Source: Aurantimicrobium minutum (GTDB taxonomy: Bacteria > Actinomycetota > Actinomycetes > Actinomycetales > Microbacteriaceae). Taken from it: a DNA stretch of 64,000 nucleotides. The stretch spans positions 1,488,001 through 1,552,000 of the forward strand of contig NZ_JARXXV010000001.1 of the NCBI RefSeq assembly GCF_029893825.1. The letters are read 5' to 3'. Positions 55,723 through 63,426 of this stretch are shown in pieces (position 1 is the stretch's first letter; each line of letters begins with the position of its first letter). The notes under the pieces are model-generated. The model did not search any database. It saw only the letters and a list, made by a program, of their open reading frames with translations, and was not told where the DNA came from. Position numbers and translations under genes: made by a program.

Positions 55723-57211
55723 GGCGTTACGTGCTGGTGTGACCGGCGTCACTGGCATCGTCAGTGCAGGTGCGGTGGCTCTGGGTATCGCTGCGCTAGT
55801 GACATTGCCACTTCCGGGCTATGTGGGTACAGCTCCCGCGCTGAGCATTGCACCTGTTCCTGCAATTCAGCAGCGCGTGTGCCCTGGCCCGCTTGTTGAA
55901 GTGATGTCACAAGGAGCTGACGATATTTCGTTCTACTCCACTGGCCAGACTCAGTACTCAGAAGAATCCAGCGAGAAGAACTACGACAACTTCTGGCTCG
56001 ATGCAGTCGATAACCAAAACGATGCTCTATCTGCAGCACCCAAGGTCATCACGGTGCCACCTGCCGCCTCTGCCGAAGATGCACCAGTGCTGGCAGGAAA
56101 CCAGGTTGAGCAGATTTCCACCGAAGCACTCTCTGGTTTAGCCGCGGCTGCCTGCACGGATCCAGGCAATGACCTGTGGTTAGTTGGTGGCTCAACCGAG
56201 ATTGGTCGCACCACGTTGGTGACGCTATCCAACCCCACCGATGTGACGGCAACGGTGACCCTCGAAGTGTTCTCCGAAAAGGGATACATCGATGCAGTCT
56301 CGTCCGAAGGAATCATTGTCCTTCCAGGAGAACAGCGCATTATTTCTCTCGCTGGTTATGCCCCTGACGTCATTGCTCCTGTCGTTCGCGTGATGAGCAA
56401 CGGCGGTCAGGTTCTGGCAAACCTTCAGCAGTCCGTCACCCGCACCCTCGCCCCTTCTGGTGTTGAGTGGGTTTCTCCCGGTTCTGGACTGGCAACACAG
56501 CAGATCATTCCCGGTGTCTTTGTTGCCGGTCAGGCAGAGCATGACCGTTCTGAGGTTGGCAACGTGGTCAGTGACCTCGAGCCCGCTATTCGTGTGGTTG
56601 TTCCCGGCGAGAGAGACAGCAAGGTCACTGTGACACTGCTCTCGAGCACCGGCAAGAAGGTCGAATACAGCGCGAACCTCAAGGCTAAGAAGGTAGTTCA
56701 GCTTCCTCTGGCAGGTATTGCAGATGGCACCTATACCGTCATTGTGACGGGTCAGGAGCCTCTGGTTGCCGGCATTCGCACAGTCCAAGGAGCGGATAGC
56801 GGTGCAGCTGCTGGTGGCGCAACACCTGCTGTGACAGACCCAGCTGCTCCCATTGTTCCCGCAGGTTCAGAAACCGGCGGAGACTTCACGTGGCTGAGCT
56901 CAACGAGTTTCCTCACTGACCAGATCCTGATTCCTGTTCCTGTTGGGCCAGCACCGACCGTGACCTTCTACAACCCTGCTAATCGCACGGCCGAGGTCAC
57001 ACTCTCAGCACAGGGGAAGAAGGACATCACTCTCTCCGTCAAGGCCGGAGAAATGGTCACCACGCCACTGGTCTCTGATGCCAAATACACCGCGAAGGGT
57101 GTTGAGGGACTGGTCGGTGGATTGACCTTCACCGGTTCGGGAATTGGATCATTCATCCCGCTGAATCCCGCCAATGTCTTGGGCTCCAGCATCACTGTGT
57201 ACCCCAGATAG
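55706..57211 (+). CDS. DUF5719-family exported protein
   Basis: A 501-residue protein with one N-terminal signal anchor (about residues 15-40), the rest outside the membrane. The exported part repeats a beta-sandwich pattern: TTLVTLSNPTDVTATVTLEVF near residue 170, VTVTLLSSTGKKVEYSANL near residue 307, and VTFYNPANRTAEVTLSA near residue 420. The ATG at 55706 lies inside the end of the glycosyltransferase gene with GGTGATCAAG upstream. Likely a partner of that glycosyltransferase; function not established. Confidence 0.82.
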   Translation: MSKATKALRAGVTGVTGIVSAGAVALGIAALVTLPLPGYVGTAPALSIAPVPAIQQRVCPGPLVEVMSQGADDISFYSTGQTQYSEESSEKNYDNFWLDAVDNQNDALSAAPKVITVPPAASAEDAPVLAGNQVEQISTEALSGLAAAACTDPGNDLWLVGGSTEIGRTTLVTLSNPTDVTATVTLEVFSEKGYIDAVSSEGIIVLPGEQRIISLAGYAPDVIAPVVRVMSNGGQVLANLQQSVTRTLAPSGVEWVSPGSGLATQQIIPGVFVAGQAEHDRSEVGNVVSDLEPAIRVVVPGERDSKVTVTLLSSTGKKVEYSANLKAKKVVQLPLAGIADGTYTVIVTGQEPLVAGIRTVQGADSGAAAGGATPAVTDPAAPIVPAGSETGGDFTWLSSTSFLTDQILIPVPVGPAPTVTFYNPANRTAEVTLSAQGKKDITLSVKAGEMVTTPLVSDAKYTAKGVEGLVGGLTFTGSGIGSFIPLNPANVLGSSITVYPR

Positions 57212-57218
57212 GGAAGAT

Positions 57219-57653
57219 CTAAGGGCGTAGTCTTTCAGGACCAAGATCCCACGGGTCTTTGCCGAGGAGTTCTGCCACGGCTCGAAAGACCACACTCTCC
57301 ACCATCATTTGGCGGTGCAAGGCGTCATCCTTGTGAAGTTTGCTCATGCGCTGAATGGGAACGCGATAGAGCACAATACGGCGGCGTTCGTGGTCGACCT
57401 TCCAGCGTTCAACTACCCCGTTCACCTCCACACGTGGCGGAGTGGGGGCCACATCAAAGTGAACATCAGCTAACTCTTCCGACCACATACTGCGCAGGTA
57501 GTCGACGGTGTGAGCAATGGTCAGCATGAAGGTTTCGTAGCGGCCACGTATTTGGGGCAGGTGTGGACCGGTGACCGGTCCACGCATTCCTCGCCCATGC
57601 CGATTACGGCTCAGTCCACGGTTGGGAACCGTGTTGGGGAATGCGCTGTCCAT
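57219..57653 (-). CDS. metallopeptidase-family (zincin-like) protein without HExxH
   Basis: A 144-residue protein with the N-terminal RNRHGRGMRGP signature of the actinobacterial metallopeptidase family next to whiB2 (Rv3259-like). The segment where zincins have HExxH reads VFRAVAELLG, so catalytic activity is doubtful. Leaderless start: TAACAT, 6 bases, ATG. It is convergent with the DUF5719 gene and diverges from the two unknown genes. Confidence 0.78.
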   Translation of the reverse strand: MDSAFPNTVPNRGLSRNRHGRGMRGPVTGPHLPQIRGRYETFMLTIAHTVDYLRSMWSEELADVHFDVAPTPPRVEVNGVVERWKVDHERRRIVLYRVPIQRMSKLHKDDALHRQMMVESVVFRAVAELLGKDPWDLGPERLRP

Positions 57654-57659
57654 GCGCCC

Positions 57660-57707
57660 ATGTTACTGGCGCAAAACAGATGACCTCTACAGCAAGGTGA
57701 GTAAACT
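57660..57707. promoter_or_regulatory. divergent promoter between the metallopeptidase gene and the unknown gene pair
   Basis: Minus strand: TAACAT (57665 to 57660), 6 bases before the ATG. Plus strand: ATGACC (57680-57685), 16 bases, TAAACT (57702-57707), then GGAGGACAC before the ATG at 57733. Confidence 0.45.
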
Positions 57708-57732
57708 TAAGAAGACCCCTCGGAGGACACAA

Positions 57733-58665
57733 ATGACTGAACTAGATGTGAAAGAGTTCGACCCTCTCTTCTATCGCCCATGCATATTCCCAATCATGGG
57801 TGAACTTGGCTACGGGACCTCGGTTTCTGTTAATAATGGGCTAGTAAAGGGTCCCTTTGCATCTGAAATGGACATTACTTTTACCTTCTTATCCGAAGAG
57901 GGAAAAGTATTGGGCTCAAAGTACATGGGCACACTAGAACCTGGCCATGTTGTGAAACATGACACACGTGATGTTCTTGATTCAATGGGAATTGAGCGAG
58001 AAAAACGGATGCTCGGTGTTGCACATGTGGTACCTGTCCGATTCCGAGGGAAAACTTCAGTTGATGTTTCTCGAGCAGAACTCATGGCCCATGTGTCAGC
58101 TTCTGATGACTTCATTGAATTCCGGCAAGAACCGAAGGGGGTTATCACCGGTCTCGCCTATCAGATGGGCCCGCAGAATGATTCCCGATTCAATAAAACC
58201 AGGACAACTCTTCTTCAGGCCCCCAAAGTCATTGTTTCGGAATCTGTAGATACTATTTTTGCCCTCCTCAATGTGTCTACGACTTTTGATTACCACGACA
58301 CCGGAAACATGGAGTACTCGATTGTTGATGCGAGTGGAAATTCGTATGGCCTGGGAACTATTTCAGTGAAACCGTGGACGATGACTTTTCTGAGTGTTCG
58401 AGAAGCATTAATTAAGTTGGGGAAACTTGAGCAGTTTATTTCTGCTGGTGGACTTGGAATGATTATTGGTTTGTCTCGAGACTCTGGAATGGTACCTATT
58501 TCAATGACTAGGAATCTCGACACTGGTGCTATTGCCTGCGATCACACTCTTCCACCGATTTATTACTTCACGACTTGGGGCGGACAGCGAAGAATTGAAG
58601 CGAATGAGTCTCTTCACAAACTTCTTTTTGCTGAATCCAACCTGCTAGAAGGTGCCAACTCATGA
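57733..58665 (+). CDS. unknown protein A of an AT-rich two-gene insertion
   Basis: I do not recognise this 310-residue protein. It has no signal peptide or membrane helix and should be cytosolic. It looks like two beta-rich halves: residues 28-105 (SVSVNNG, then ITFTFLSEEGK) and 172-275 (ALLNVSTTF, SIVDASGN, GLSRDSG, then SMTR and a CDHTLPP segment). The start has a strong GGAGG; the longer open frame upstream is antisense to the metallopeptidase gene. Sampled lines have about 40-43% GC against 53-65% in neighbours. It overlaps gene B (ATGA). Transfer from elsewhere is likely. Confidence 0.75.
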   Translation: MTELDVKEFDPLFYRPCIFPIMGELGYGTSVSVNNGLVKGPFASEMDITFTFLSEEGKVLGSKYMGTLEPGHVVKHDTRDVLDSMGIEREKRMLGVAHVVPVRFRGKTSVDVSRAELMAHVSASDDFIEFRQEPKGVITGLAYQMGPQNDSRFNKTRTTLLQAPKVIVSESVDTIFALLNVSTTFDYHDTGNMEYSIVDASGNSYGLGTISVKPWTMTFLSVREALIKLGKLEQFISAGGLGMIIGLSRDSGMVPISMTRNLDTGAIACDHTLPPIYYFTTWGGQRRIEANESLHKLLFAESNLLEGANS

Positions 58666-59519
58666 GCATAATGTCGACTCTTTCCAAAAGTACCCTTGTT
58701 AGATCCTCATATGAGGGTGTACTTGAGGCTGGATTTATACCCCGTAGAGCATTCGCTCATTTTTTCATTAACGATGCAGGTTTGAAGAGCCAGATTCACC
58801 TGCAGAACTACTACTCCTTCTTTTTCCCCGACACACTCACCGCTGCGACTGCGACAGTGTGGCTTCACGATCACTCAGGAAAGCAAATAGCGAAAAAGTC
58901 TTTCGAGGTTGCACCATTCGGTCAGCTCTACTTGGGCATTGAAGATTTACTTGGTGAAGATATTCCCATGGAGGGAATGGTTTACGTTGATCTCAAACCT
59001 CCCCGCATTATTCGCAAACAAATGAAAACCTTGCCTAATGTATTGGGTGCTGAAGCAAACACCCCATTTTGGGTCTCTTATCGGGATGCAAATGAAAACT
59101 ACATGTATGTCCACTCGATTGAGTCATATCGAGGCAAGGTTTTTGGAGCAATTTGGCCTATTAGCGCCAAATTGGCAAATGCAGCTCCCCAAAGGAATGA
59201 ATGGTCCTCTTGGCGTTTACTTGATGTCAACTTGTTAGACGAATTACAAGTAGTTGTAATGAATCATTCTCATGTCCCAGGTGAAACTTCTCTTACAGTT
59301 TTTGACCAGAACAACAACAAAATTTGGTCTCAGGAGCTGCAATTGAATCCCCGTGAATCAAATCGCATTCAAATTCCAACTCAGGAAATTTCGCGGTGGA
59401 AGTCCTTAGCCGAAGTTACAGAAGTTCGAATCGGACTATCTCAGTTAATGACGTCAAATGGGAAGCCCTATGTCTTGATGCGTTACGGGGGCGGTCCACT
59501 CAGCATGCATCATGGTTAA
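58662..59519 (+). CDS. unknown protein B of an AT-rich two-gene insertion
   Basis: A 285-residue protein of no family known to me, without signal peptide or membrane helix. Its architecture parallels protein A: SQIHLQN at 43-49, ATVWLHDHSGK at 64-74, then VVVMNHS at 197-203, LTVFDQNN at 211-218, GLS at 258-260, VLMR at 271-274 and a C-terminal His pair. Translation is coupled to gene A by a 4-base overlap. The AT-rich codon use (many ATT, TTT, AAT) contrasts with the flanking genes. DUF3499 begins 6 bases after its stop. A and B may form a heteromer. Confidence 0.75.
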   Translation: MSIMSTLSKSTLVRSSYEGVLEAGFIPRRAFAHFFINDAGLKSQIHLQNYYSFFFPDTLTAATATVWLHDHSGKQIAKKSFEVAPFGQLYLGIEDLLGEDIPMEGMVYVDLKPPRIIRKQMKTLPNVLGAEANTPFWVSYRDANENYMYVHSIESYRGKVFGAIWPISAKLANAAPQRNEWSSWRLLDVNLLDELQVVVMNHSHVPGETSLTVFDQNNNKIWSQELQLNPRESNRIQIPTQEISRWKSLAEVTEVRIGLSQLMTSNGKPYVLMRYGGGPLSMHHG

Positions 59520-59525
59520 TATCAA

Positions 59526-59741
59526 TTGAGAGAATGCACCAATGGACGCTGCAAGCAGCCCGCCCTGTTCACTCTCACCTATGACTATGAGGACAAGCTG
59601 GCCGTGATTGGTCCGCTGTCTCCAGAACCAGAGTCTGCTGCTCATGATTTATGCCGAAAGCATGCCCTTGGTTTCACTGCGCCTCAAGGGTGGAATGAGA
59701 TGCGCCATTTAGACTTAGTCAATGAGCAAAAACGCCCCTGA
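59526..59741 (+). CDS. DUF3499-family protein (TTG start)
   Basis: A 71-residue protein matching the actinobacterial DUF3499 family: RECTNGRCKQPALFTLTY at the N terminus with two Cys, AVIGPLSPEP, then DLCRKHALGFTAPQGW. The Cys pairs suggest a small zinc ribbon. The only in-frame start before the first Cys is TTG, with no Shine-Dalgarno and 6 bases after the stop of gene B, so it may rely on re-initiation. It overlaps manB by 20 bases. Function unknown. Confidence 0.85.
   Translation: MRECTNGRCKQPALFTLTYDYEDKLAVIGPLSPEPESAAHDLCRKHALGFTAPQGWNEMRHLDLVNEQKRP
59710..59715 (+). promoter_or_regulatory. -10 box of manB, leaderless geometry
   Basis: TAGACT inside the end of the DUF3499 gene, then 6 bases and the manB ATG. 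Confidence 0.5.
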
Positions 59742-61161
59742 AAATCCGGTTGAGAGCCTGCGTTCCATCGTTAAGGCCTACGACGTCCGTGGTTTGGTGG
59801 GCGAACAGCTGACCGAAGAAATGGTCGAAGCTCTCGCTGCCGGGTTCATCGACGAGATTGACGGAGCAGGTTCAGAGGTTGTTGTCGGTCACGACATGCG
59901 TGATTCTTCTCCCGGATTTGCAGCTGCCTTTGCTCGCGGTGCTCAGGCGCGCGGAGCACACGTGGTGAACCTGGGACTGTGCTCAACAGATGAGACCTAC
60001 TTTGCATCTGGTTCGTGGAATGCTCCTGCCGCCATGTTCACAGCAAGCCACAACCCAGCTGCCTATAACGGGATCAAATTCTCCCGGGCTGGTGCTCAAG
60101 GCATCAGTCTTGACACCGGTCTTGCCGCTATTCGTGATCGTGCGTGTGAGTATCTCGAGAACGGTCTCACCTCTGTTGCCAACCCCGGCTCTTACCGCGA
60201 GGTGGACATTCTGGCTGAATATGCCGGCTACTTACGTTCACTCGTGGACCTCTCGGGCATCAAGCCCATCCGGGTTGTTGTTGATGCCGGTAATGGCATG
60301 GGCGGTATGACCGTTCCTGCCGTGCTCGGAACAGCGGCAGGACTTCCAGCTCTGCCCATCGAGATCATCCCGATGTATTTCGAACTTGATGGCAACTTCC
60401 CCAACCACGAAGCCAACCCGCTAGAGCCAAAGAACCTGGTCGATCTGCAGAAGGCAGTTGTGGAGCACGGTGCAGACCTAGGTCTTGCCTTCGATGGTGA
60501 CGCCGACCGTTGCTTCGTCGTGGACGAGAACGGTGCTCCTGTTACACCTTCTGCAGTCTCTGCCATTGTTGCGCTGCGAGAGATTGCTCGCGCCAAGGCA
60601 GCAACCCCCAATGAAGAAATCTTTGTTATTCACAACCTCATCTCCTCCAACATTGTGAAGGAGACCATCATTGGTGCGGGGGCTACGCCAGTGCGCACCA
60701 GAGTGGGTCACTCACTGATCAAGGATCAAATGGCTGCCACTGGCGCTGTTTTTGGTGGGGAGCACTCTGCGCACTACTACTTCAGTAACTTCTGGGGTGC
60801 AGATAACGGCATGCTTGCCGCCATGCACGTGCTGGCAGAGTTTGGACACCAGCCCAAGTCCCTTTCTGGTTTTGCTGCAGAGTTCATGCCCTACGCCAGC
60901 AGTGGTGAGATCAACTCCACCGTCTCTGACGTGGTGGTGGCCACCCAACGCGTGCGCGAGGCGTTTGCTTCTCGTGGCACTGAAGATGGCCTAGACGGAA
61001 TGACTATCACCGGAACCACCGGTGAAGGCGAAGCCTTCTGGTGGTTCTCGGTGCGACCTTCCAACACTGAGCCACTGCTGCGGTTGAATGTGGAAGCAGC
61101 GGATGAGCAGACCATGTCTGCTATCCGGGACGAAGTCCTCGCTCTCATCCGCGCTGAGTAA
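59722..61161 (+). CDS. manB: phosphomannomutase / phosphoglucomutase
   Basis: Interconverts mannose 6-phosphate and mannose 1-phosphate for ManC, 479 residues. The phosphoserine Ser109 lies in TASHNPAAYNG, the Mg site DGDADRC near residue 257, the sugar loop GGEHSAHYYF near residue 345 and the phosphate loop RPSNTEPLLRL near residue 445. It follows DUF3499 as in most actinobacteria. Confidence 0.95.
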   Translation: MSKNAPENPVESLRSIVKAYDVRGLVGEQLTEEMVEALAAGFIDEIDGAGSEVVVGHDMRDSSPGFAAAFARGAQARGAHVVNLGLCSTDETYFASGSWNAPAAMFTASHNPAAYNGIKFSRAGAQGISLDTGLAAIRDRACEYLENGLTSVANPGSYREVDILAEYAGYLRSLVDLSGIKPIRVVVDAGNGMGGMTVPAVLGTAAGLPALPIEIIPMYFELDGNFPNHEANPLEPKNLVDLQKAVVEHGADLGLAFDGDADRCFVVDENGAPVTPSAVSAIVALREIARAKAATPNEEIFVIHNLISSNIVKETIIGAGATPVRTRVGHSLIKDQMAATGAVFGGEHSAHYYFSNFWGADNGMLAAMHVLAEFGHQPKSLSGFAAEFMPYASSGEINSTVSDVVVATQRVREAFASRGTEDGLDGMTITGTTGEGEAFWWFSVRPSNTEPLLRLNVEAADEQTMSAIRDEVLALIRAE

Positions 61162-61193
61162 TCTGCAGCGTTTTTGAGCCTTCGATCCGGCTC

Positions 61194-61199
61194 TAAACT
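61194..61199 (+). promoter_or_regulatory. -10 box of ahcY, leaderless geometry
   Basis: TAAACT, then 7 bases and the ATG at 61207. GAAGG next to the ATG is too close to serve well as a Shine-Dalgarno. Confidence 0.45.
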
Positions 61200-61206
61200 T
61201 GAAGGC

Positions 61207-62706
61207 ATGACTGTGCTGATGCCTACTGCAACCTTCGATGCTCAATCCGGCCTGGAATATAAGGTCGCTGACCTGAGTTTGGCTGAAGCAGGTCGTCACC
61301 AGATTCGCTTGGCAGAGAACGAAATGCCGGGGCTCATGGCCCTTCGTGACGAGTTTGGTCCTACACAGCCTCTCAAGGGTGCTCGTATTGCCGGCAGCCT
61401 GCACATGACCGTGCAGACAGCAGTGTTGATTGAGACCCTGGTGGCTCTCGGTGCTCAGGTTCGCTGGGCCAGCTGCAACATTTTCTCCACTCAAGACGAA
61501 GCTGCCGCAGCTATTGCGGTGGGACCCACCGGTACGGTCGATGCACCTGCCGGTTCTCCCGTGTTTGCCTGGAAGGGTGAAACCCTCGACGAGTACTGGT
61601 GGTGCACTGAACGCATCTTTGACTGGTCAACAGAGGCGGCTGCTGCTGGTGCGGACTGGATTGGTCCCAACCTGATTCTTGATGACGGTGGAGATGCAAC
61701 CCTGCTGGTTCACAAGGGACGTGAGTTCGAACTTGCGGGTGCTGTTCCAGCAACCTCGGCAACAGATAGCCACGAATATGGCGTGATCTTGGAACTCCTG
61801 CGCAAGACGCTGGCCGAGACACCTTCTCGCTGGCAGACCGTGGCGTTAGAGCTCATCGGTGTGACCGAGGAGACCACCACCGGTGTTCACCGCCTCTATG
61901 AACTTTTTGCCAAGCAGGAACTTCTCTTCCCTGCCATCAACGTCAATGACTCGGTCACCAAGAGCAAGTTTGATAACAAGTACGGCATTCGCCACTCTCT
62001 TCCTGACGGTTTGAACCGTGCCACCGATGTTCTCATCGGCGGCAAGGTTGCCTTCGTTGCTGGTTATGGGGATGTGGGTAAGGGATCTGCTGAGGCACTG
62101 CGTGGTCAAGGCGCTCGGGTGATTGTCAGCGAGATTGACCCCATTTGTGCCCTGCAGGCAGCCATGGATGGCTACCAGGTGGACACCCTCGAGAACGTCG
62201 TGGGCCAGGTTGACATCTTTGTCACCACCACGGGAAACAAAGACGTTATTCGTCTCGAACACTTGCTGGAGATGAAGCACCAGGCCATCGTGGCAAACGT
62301 GGGTCACTTCGATAACGAAATCGACATGGCAGCACTAGAAAACCTTGCTGGCACCGAGAAGATCGAGATCAAGCCCCAGGTGCACGAGTGGCGCATGCCC
62401 AATGGACGCAGCATCCTGGTTCTGTCCGAAGGACGCCTGATGAACCTCGGTAACGCAACTGGACACCCCTCCTTTGTGATGAGCAACTCCTTTGCTAACC
62501 AGGTGTTGGCACAGATTGAGTTGTTTGTGCGCAGGGAGAACTACCCCGTGGGCGTGTATGTGTTGCCTAAACACCTCGATGAGAAGGTTGCGCGCCTCCA
62601 CTTGGAAGCTCTTGGTGTGAAGATGACAACCTTGACCCCCGAGCAGGCTGCCTACATTGGCGTTCCTGTCGAGGGTCCCTACAAGGTTGACCATTACCGC
62701 TACTAG
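61207..62706 (+). CDS. ahcY: adenosylhomocysteinase
   Basis: Hydrolyses S-adenosylhomocysteine to adenosine and homocysteine, 499 residues. [14 protein letters not shown] near residue 95 and [16 protein letters not shown] near residue 245 are substrate motifs; [13 protein letters not shown] near residue 285 binds [16 protein letters not shown] lies near residue 420. The ATG at 61207 matches the family start; an in-frame extension to 61174 lacks support. Located before mtrAB as in mycobacteria. Confidence 0.96.
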   Translation: MTVLMPTATFDAQSGLEYKVADLSLAEAGRHQIRLAENEMPGLMALRDEFGPTQPLKGARIAGSLHMTVQTAVLIETLVALGAQVRWASCNIFSTQDEAAAAIAVGPTGTVDAPAGSPVFAWKGETLDEYWWCTERIFDWSTEAAAAGADWIGPNLILDDGGDATLLVHKGREFELAGAVPATSATDSHEYGVILELLRKTLAETPSRWQTVALELIGVTEETTTGVHRLYELFAKQELLFPAINVNDSVTKSKFDNKYGIRHSLPDGLNRATDVLIGGKVAFVAGYGDVGKGSAEALRGQGARVIVSEIDPICALQAAMDGYQVDTLENVVGQVDIFVTTTGNKDVIRLEHLLEMKHQAIVANVGHFDNEIDMAALENLAGTEKIEIKPQVHEWRMPNGRSILVLSEGRLMNLGNATGHPSFVMSNSFANQVLAQIELFVRRENYPVGVYVLPKHLDEKVARLHLEALGVKMTTLTPEQAAYIGVPVEGPYKVDHYRY

Positions 62707-62718
62707 TCCTGCCGAGAC

Positions 62719-62724
62719 TAGGCT
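62719..62724 (+). promoter_or_regulatory. -10 box of mtrA, leaderless geometry
   Basis: TAGGCT, then 7 bases and the mtrA ATG; no Shine-Dalgarno sequence. Confidence 0.55.
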
Positions 62725-62731
62725 CTAACGC

Positions 62732-63418
62732 ATGAGTGCACGCATTCTCGTTGTAGACGACGACGCCGCATTGGCGGAGATGGTCGGCATTGTGCTGGAA
62801 GGTGAAGGCTTTGAGCCTTCCTTCTGCGCTGATGGTGCCGAGGCACTTGCGGCATTCCGGGAACACAAGCCAGACCTGGTTCTGCTTGATCTCATGCTTC
62901 CCGGTTTTGACGGCATAGAGGTGTGTGGCCAGATTCGTCAAGAATCTGGACTGCCCATCATCATGCTCACCGCCAAGGGCGACGCCACAGACGTCGTCGC
63001 TGGCCTGGAAGCAGGCGCCGATGACTACATGGTCAAGCCGTTCAACCCTGGTGAGCTTGTCGCACGTATTCGCACGCGACTTCGTTCCATGGCTCCTGCG
63101 CTGGCAACATCGCAGACCCTGCGCATTGGTGATCTCACCATTGATGTGGACGGTCACGAGGTCAAGCGTGGGTCGACATCTATCAACCTCACTCCGCTCG
63201 AGTTTGATTTGCTTGTTGCACTGGCATCGAAGCCTCAACAGGTGTTTACTCGTGAAATGCTGCTTGAGAAAGTCTGGGGCTACCAATACAAGGCAGATAC
63301 TCGTCTGGTGAACGTGCACGTTCAGCGTCTGCGCAGCAAGGTTGAGCACGATGCCGATAACCCCACCATCGTGACAACCGTTCGCGGCATTGGTTACCGT
63401 GCCGGAGCTGTGATCTAG
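62732..63418 (+). CDS. mtrA: two-component response regulator MtrA
   Basis: OmpR-type regulator of cell-wall and division genes in actinobacteria, 228 residues, exactly the usual length. The receiver domain has the acidic pocket DDD at residues 9-11 and the phosphorylated Asp53 in LLDLMLPG; the winged helix (residues 130-225) includes LTPLEFDLLVALA and RGIGYRAG. mtrB follows 8 bases later. Confidence 0.96.
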   Translation: MSARILVVDDDAALAEMVGIVLEGEGFEPSFCADGAEALAAFREHKPDLVLLDLMLPGFDGIEVCGQIRQESGLPIIMLTAKGDATDVVAGLEAGADDYMVKPFNPGELVARIRTRLRSMAPALATSQTLRIGDLTIDVDGHEVKRGSTSINLTPLEFDLLVALASKPQQVFTREMLLEKVWGYQYKADTRLVNVHVQRLRSKVEHDADNPTIVTTVRGIGYRAGAVI

Positions 63419-63426
63419 CCGACACA

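Noticed and set aside
57733-59519. The unknown gene pair as a toxin-antitoxin module, insertion sequence or phage remnant
   Set aside because: Both proteins are too long and similar in size, show no nuclease, transposase or integrase motifs, and no terminal inverted or direct repeats are visible at the borders.
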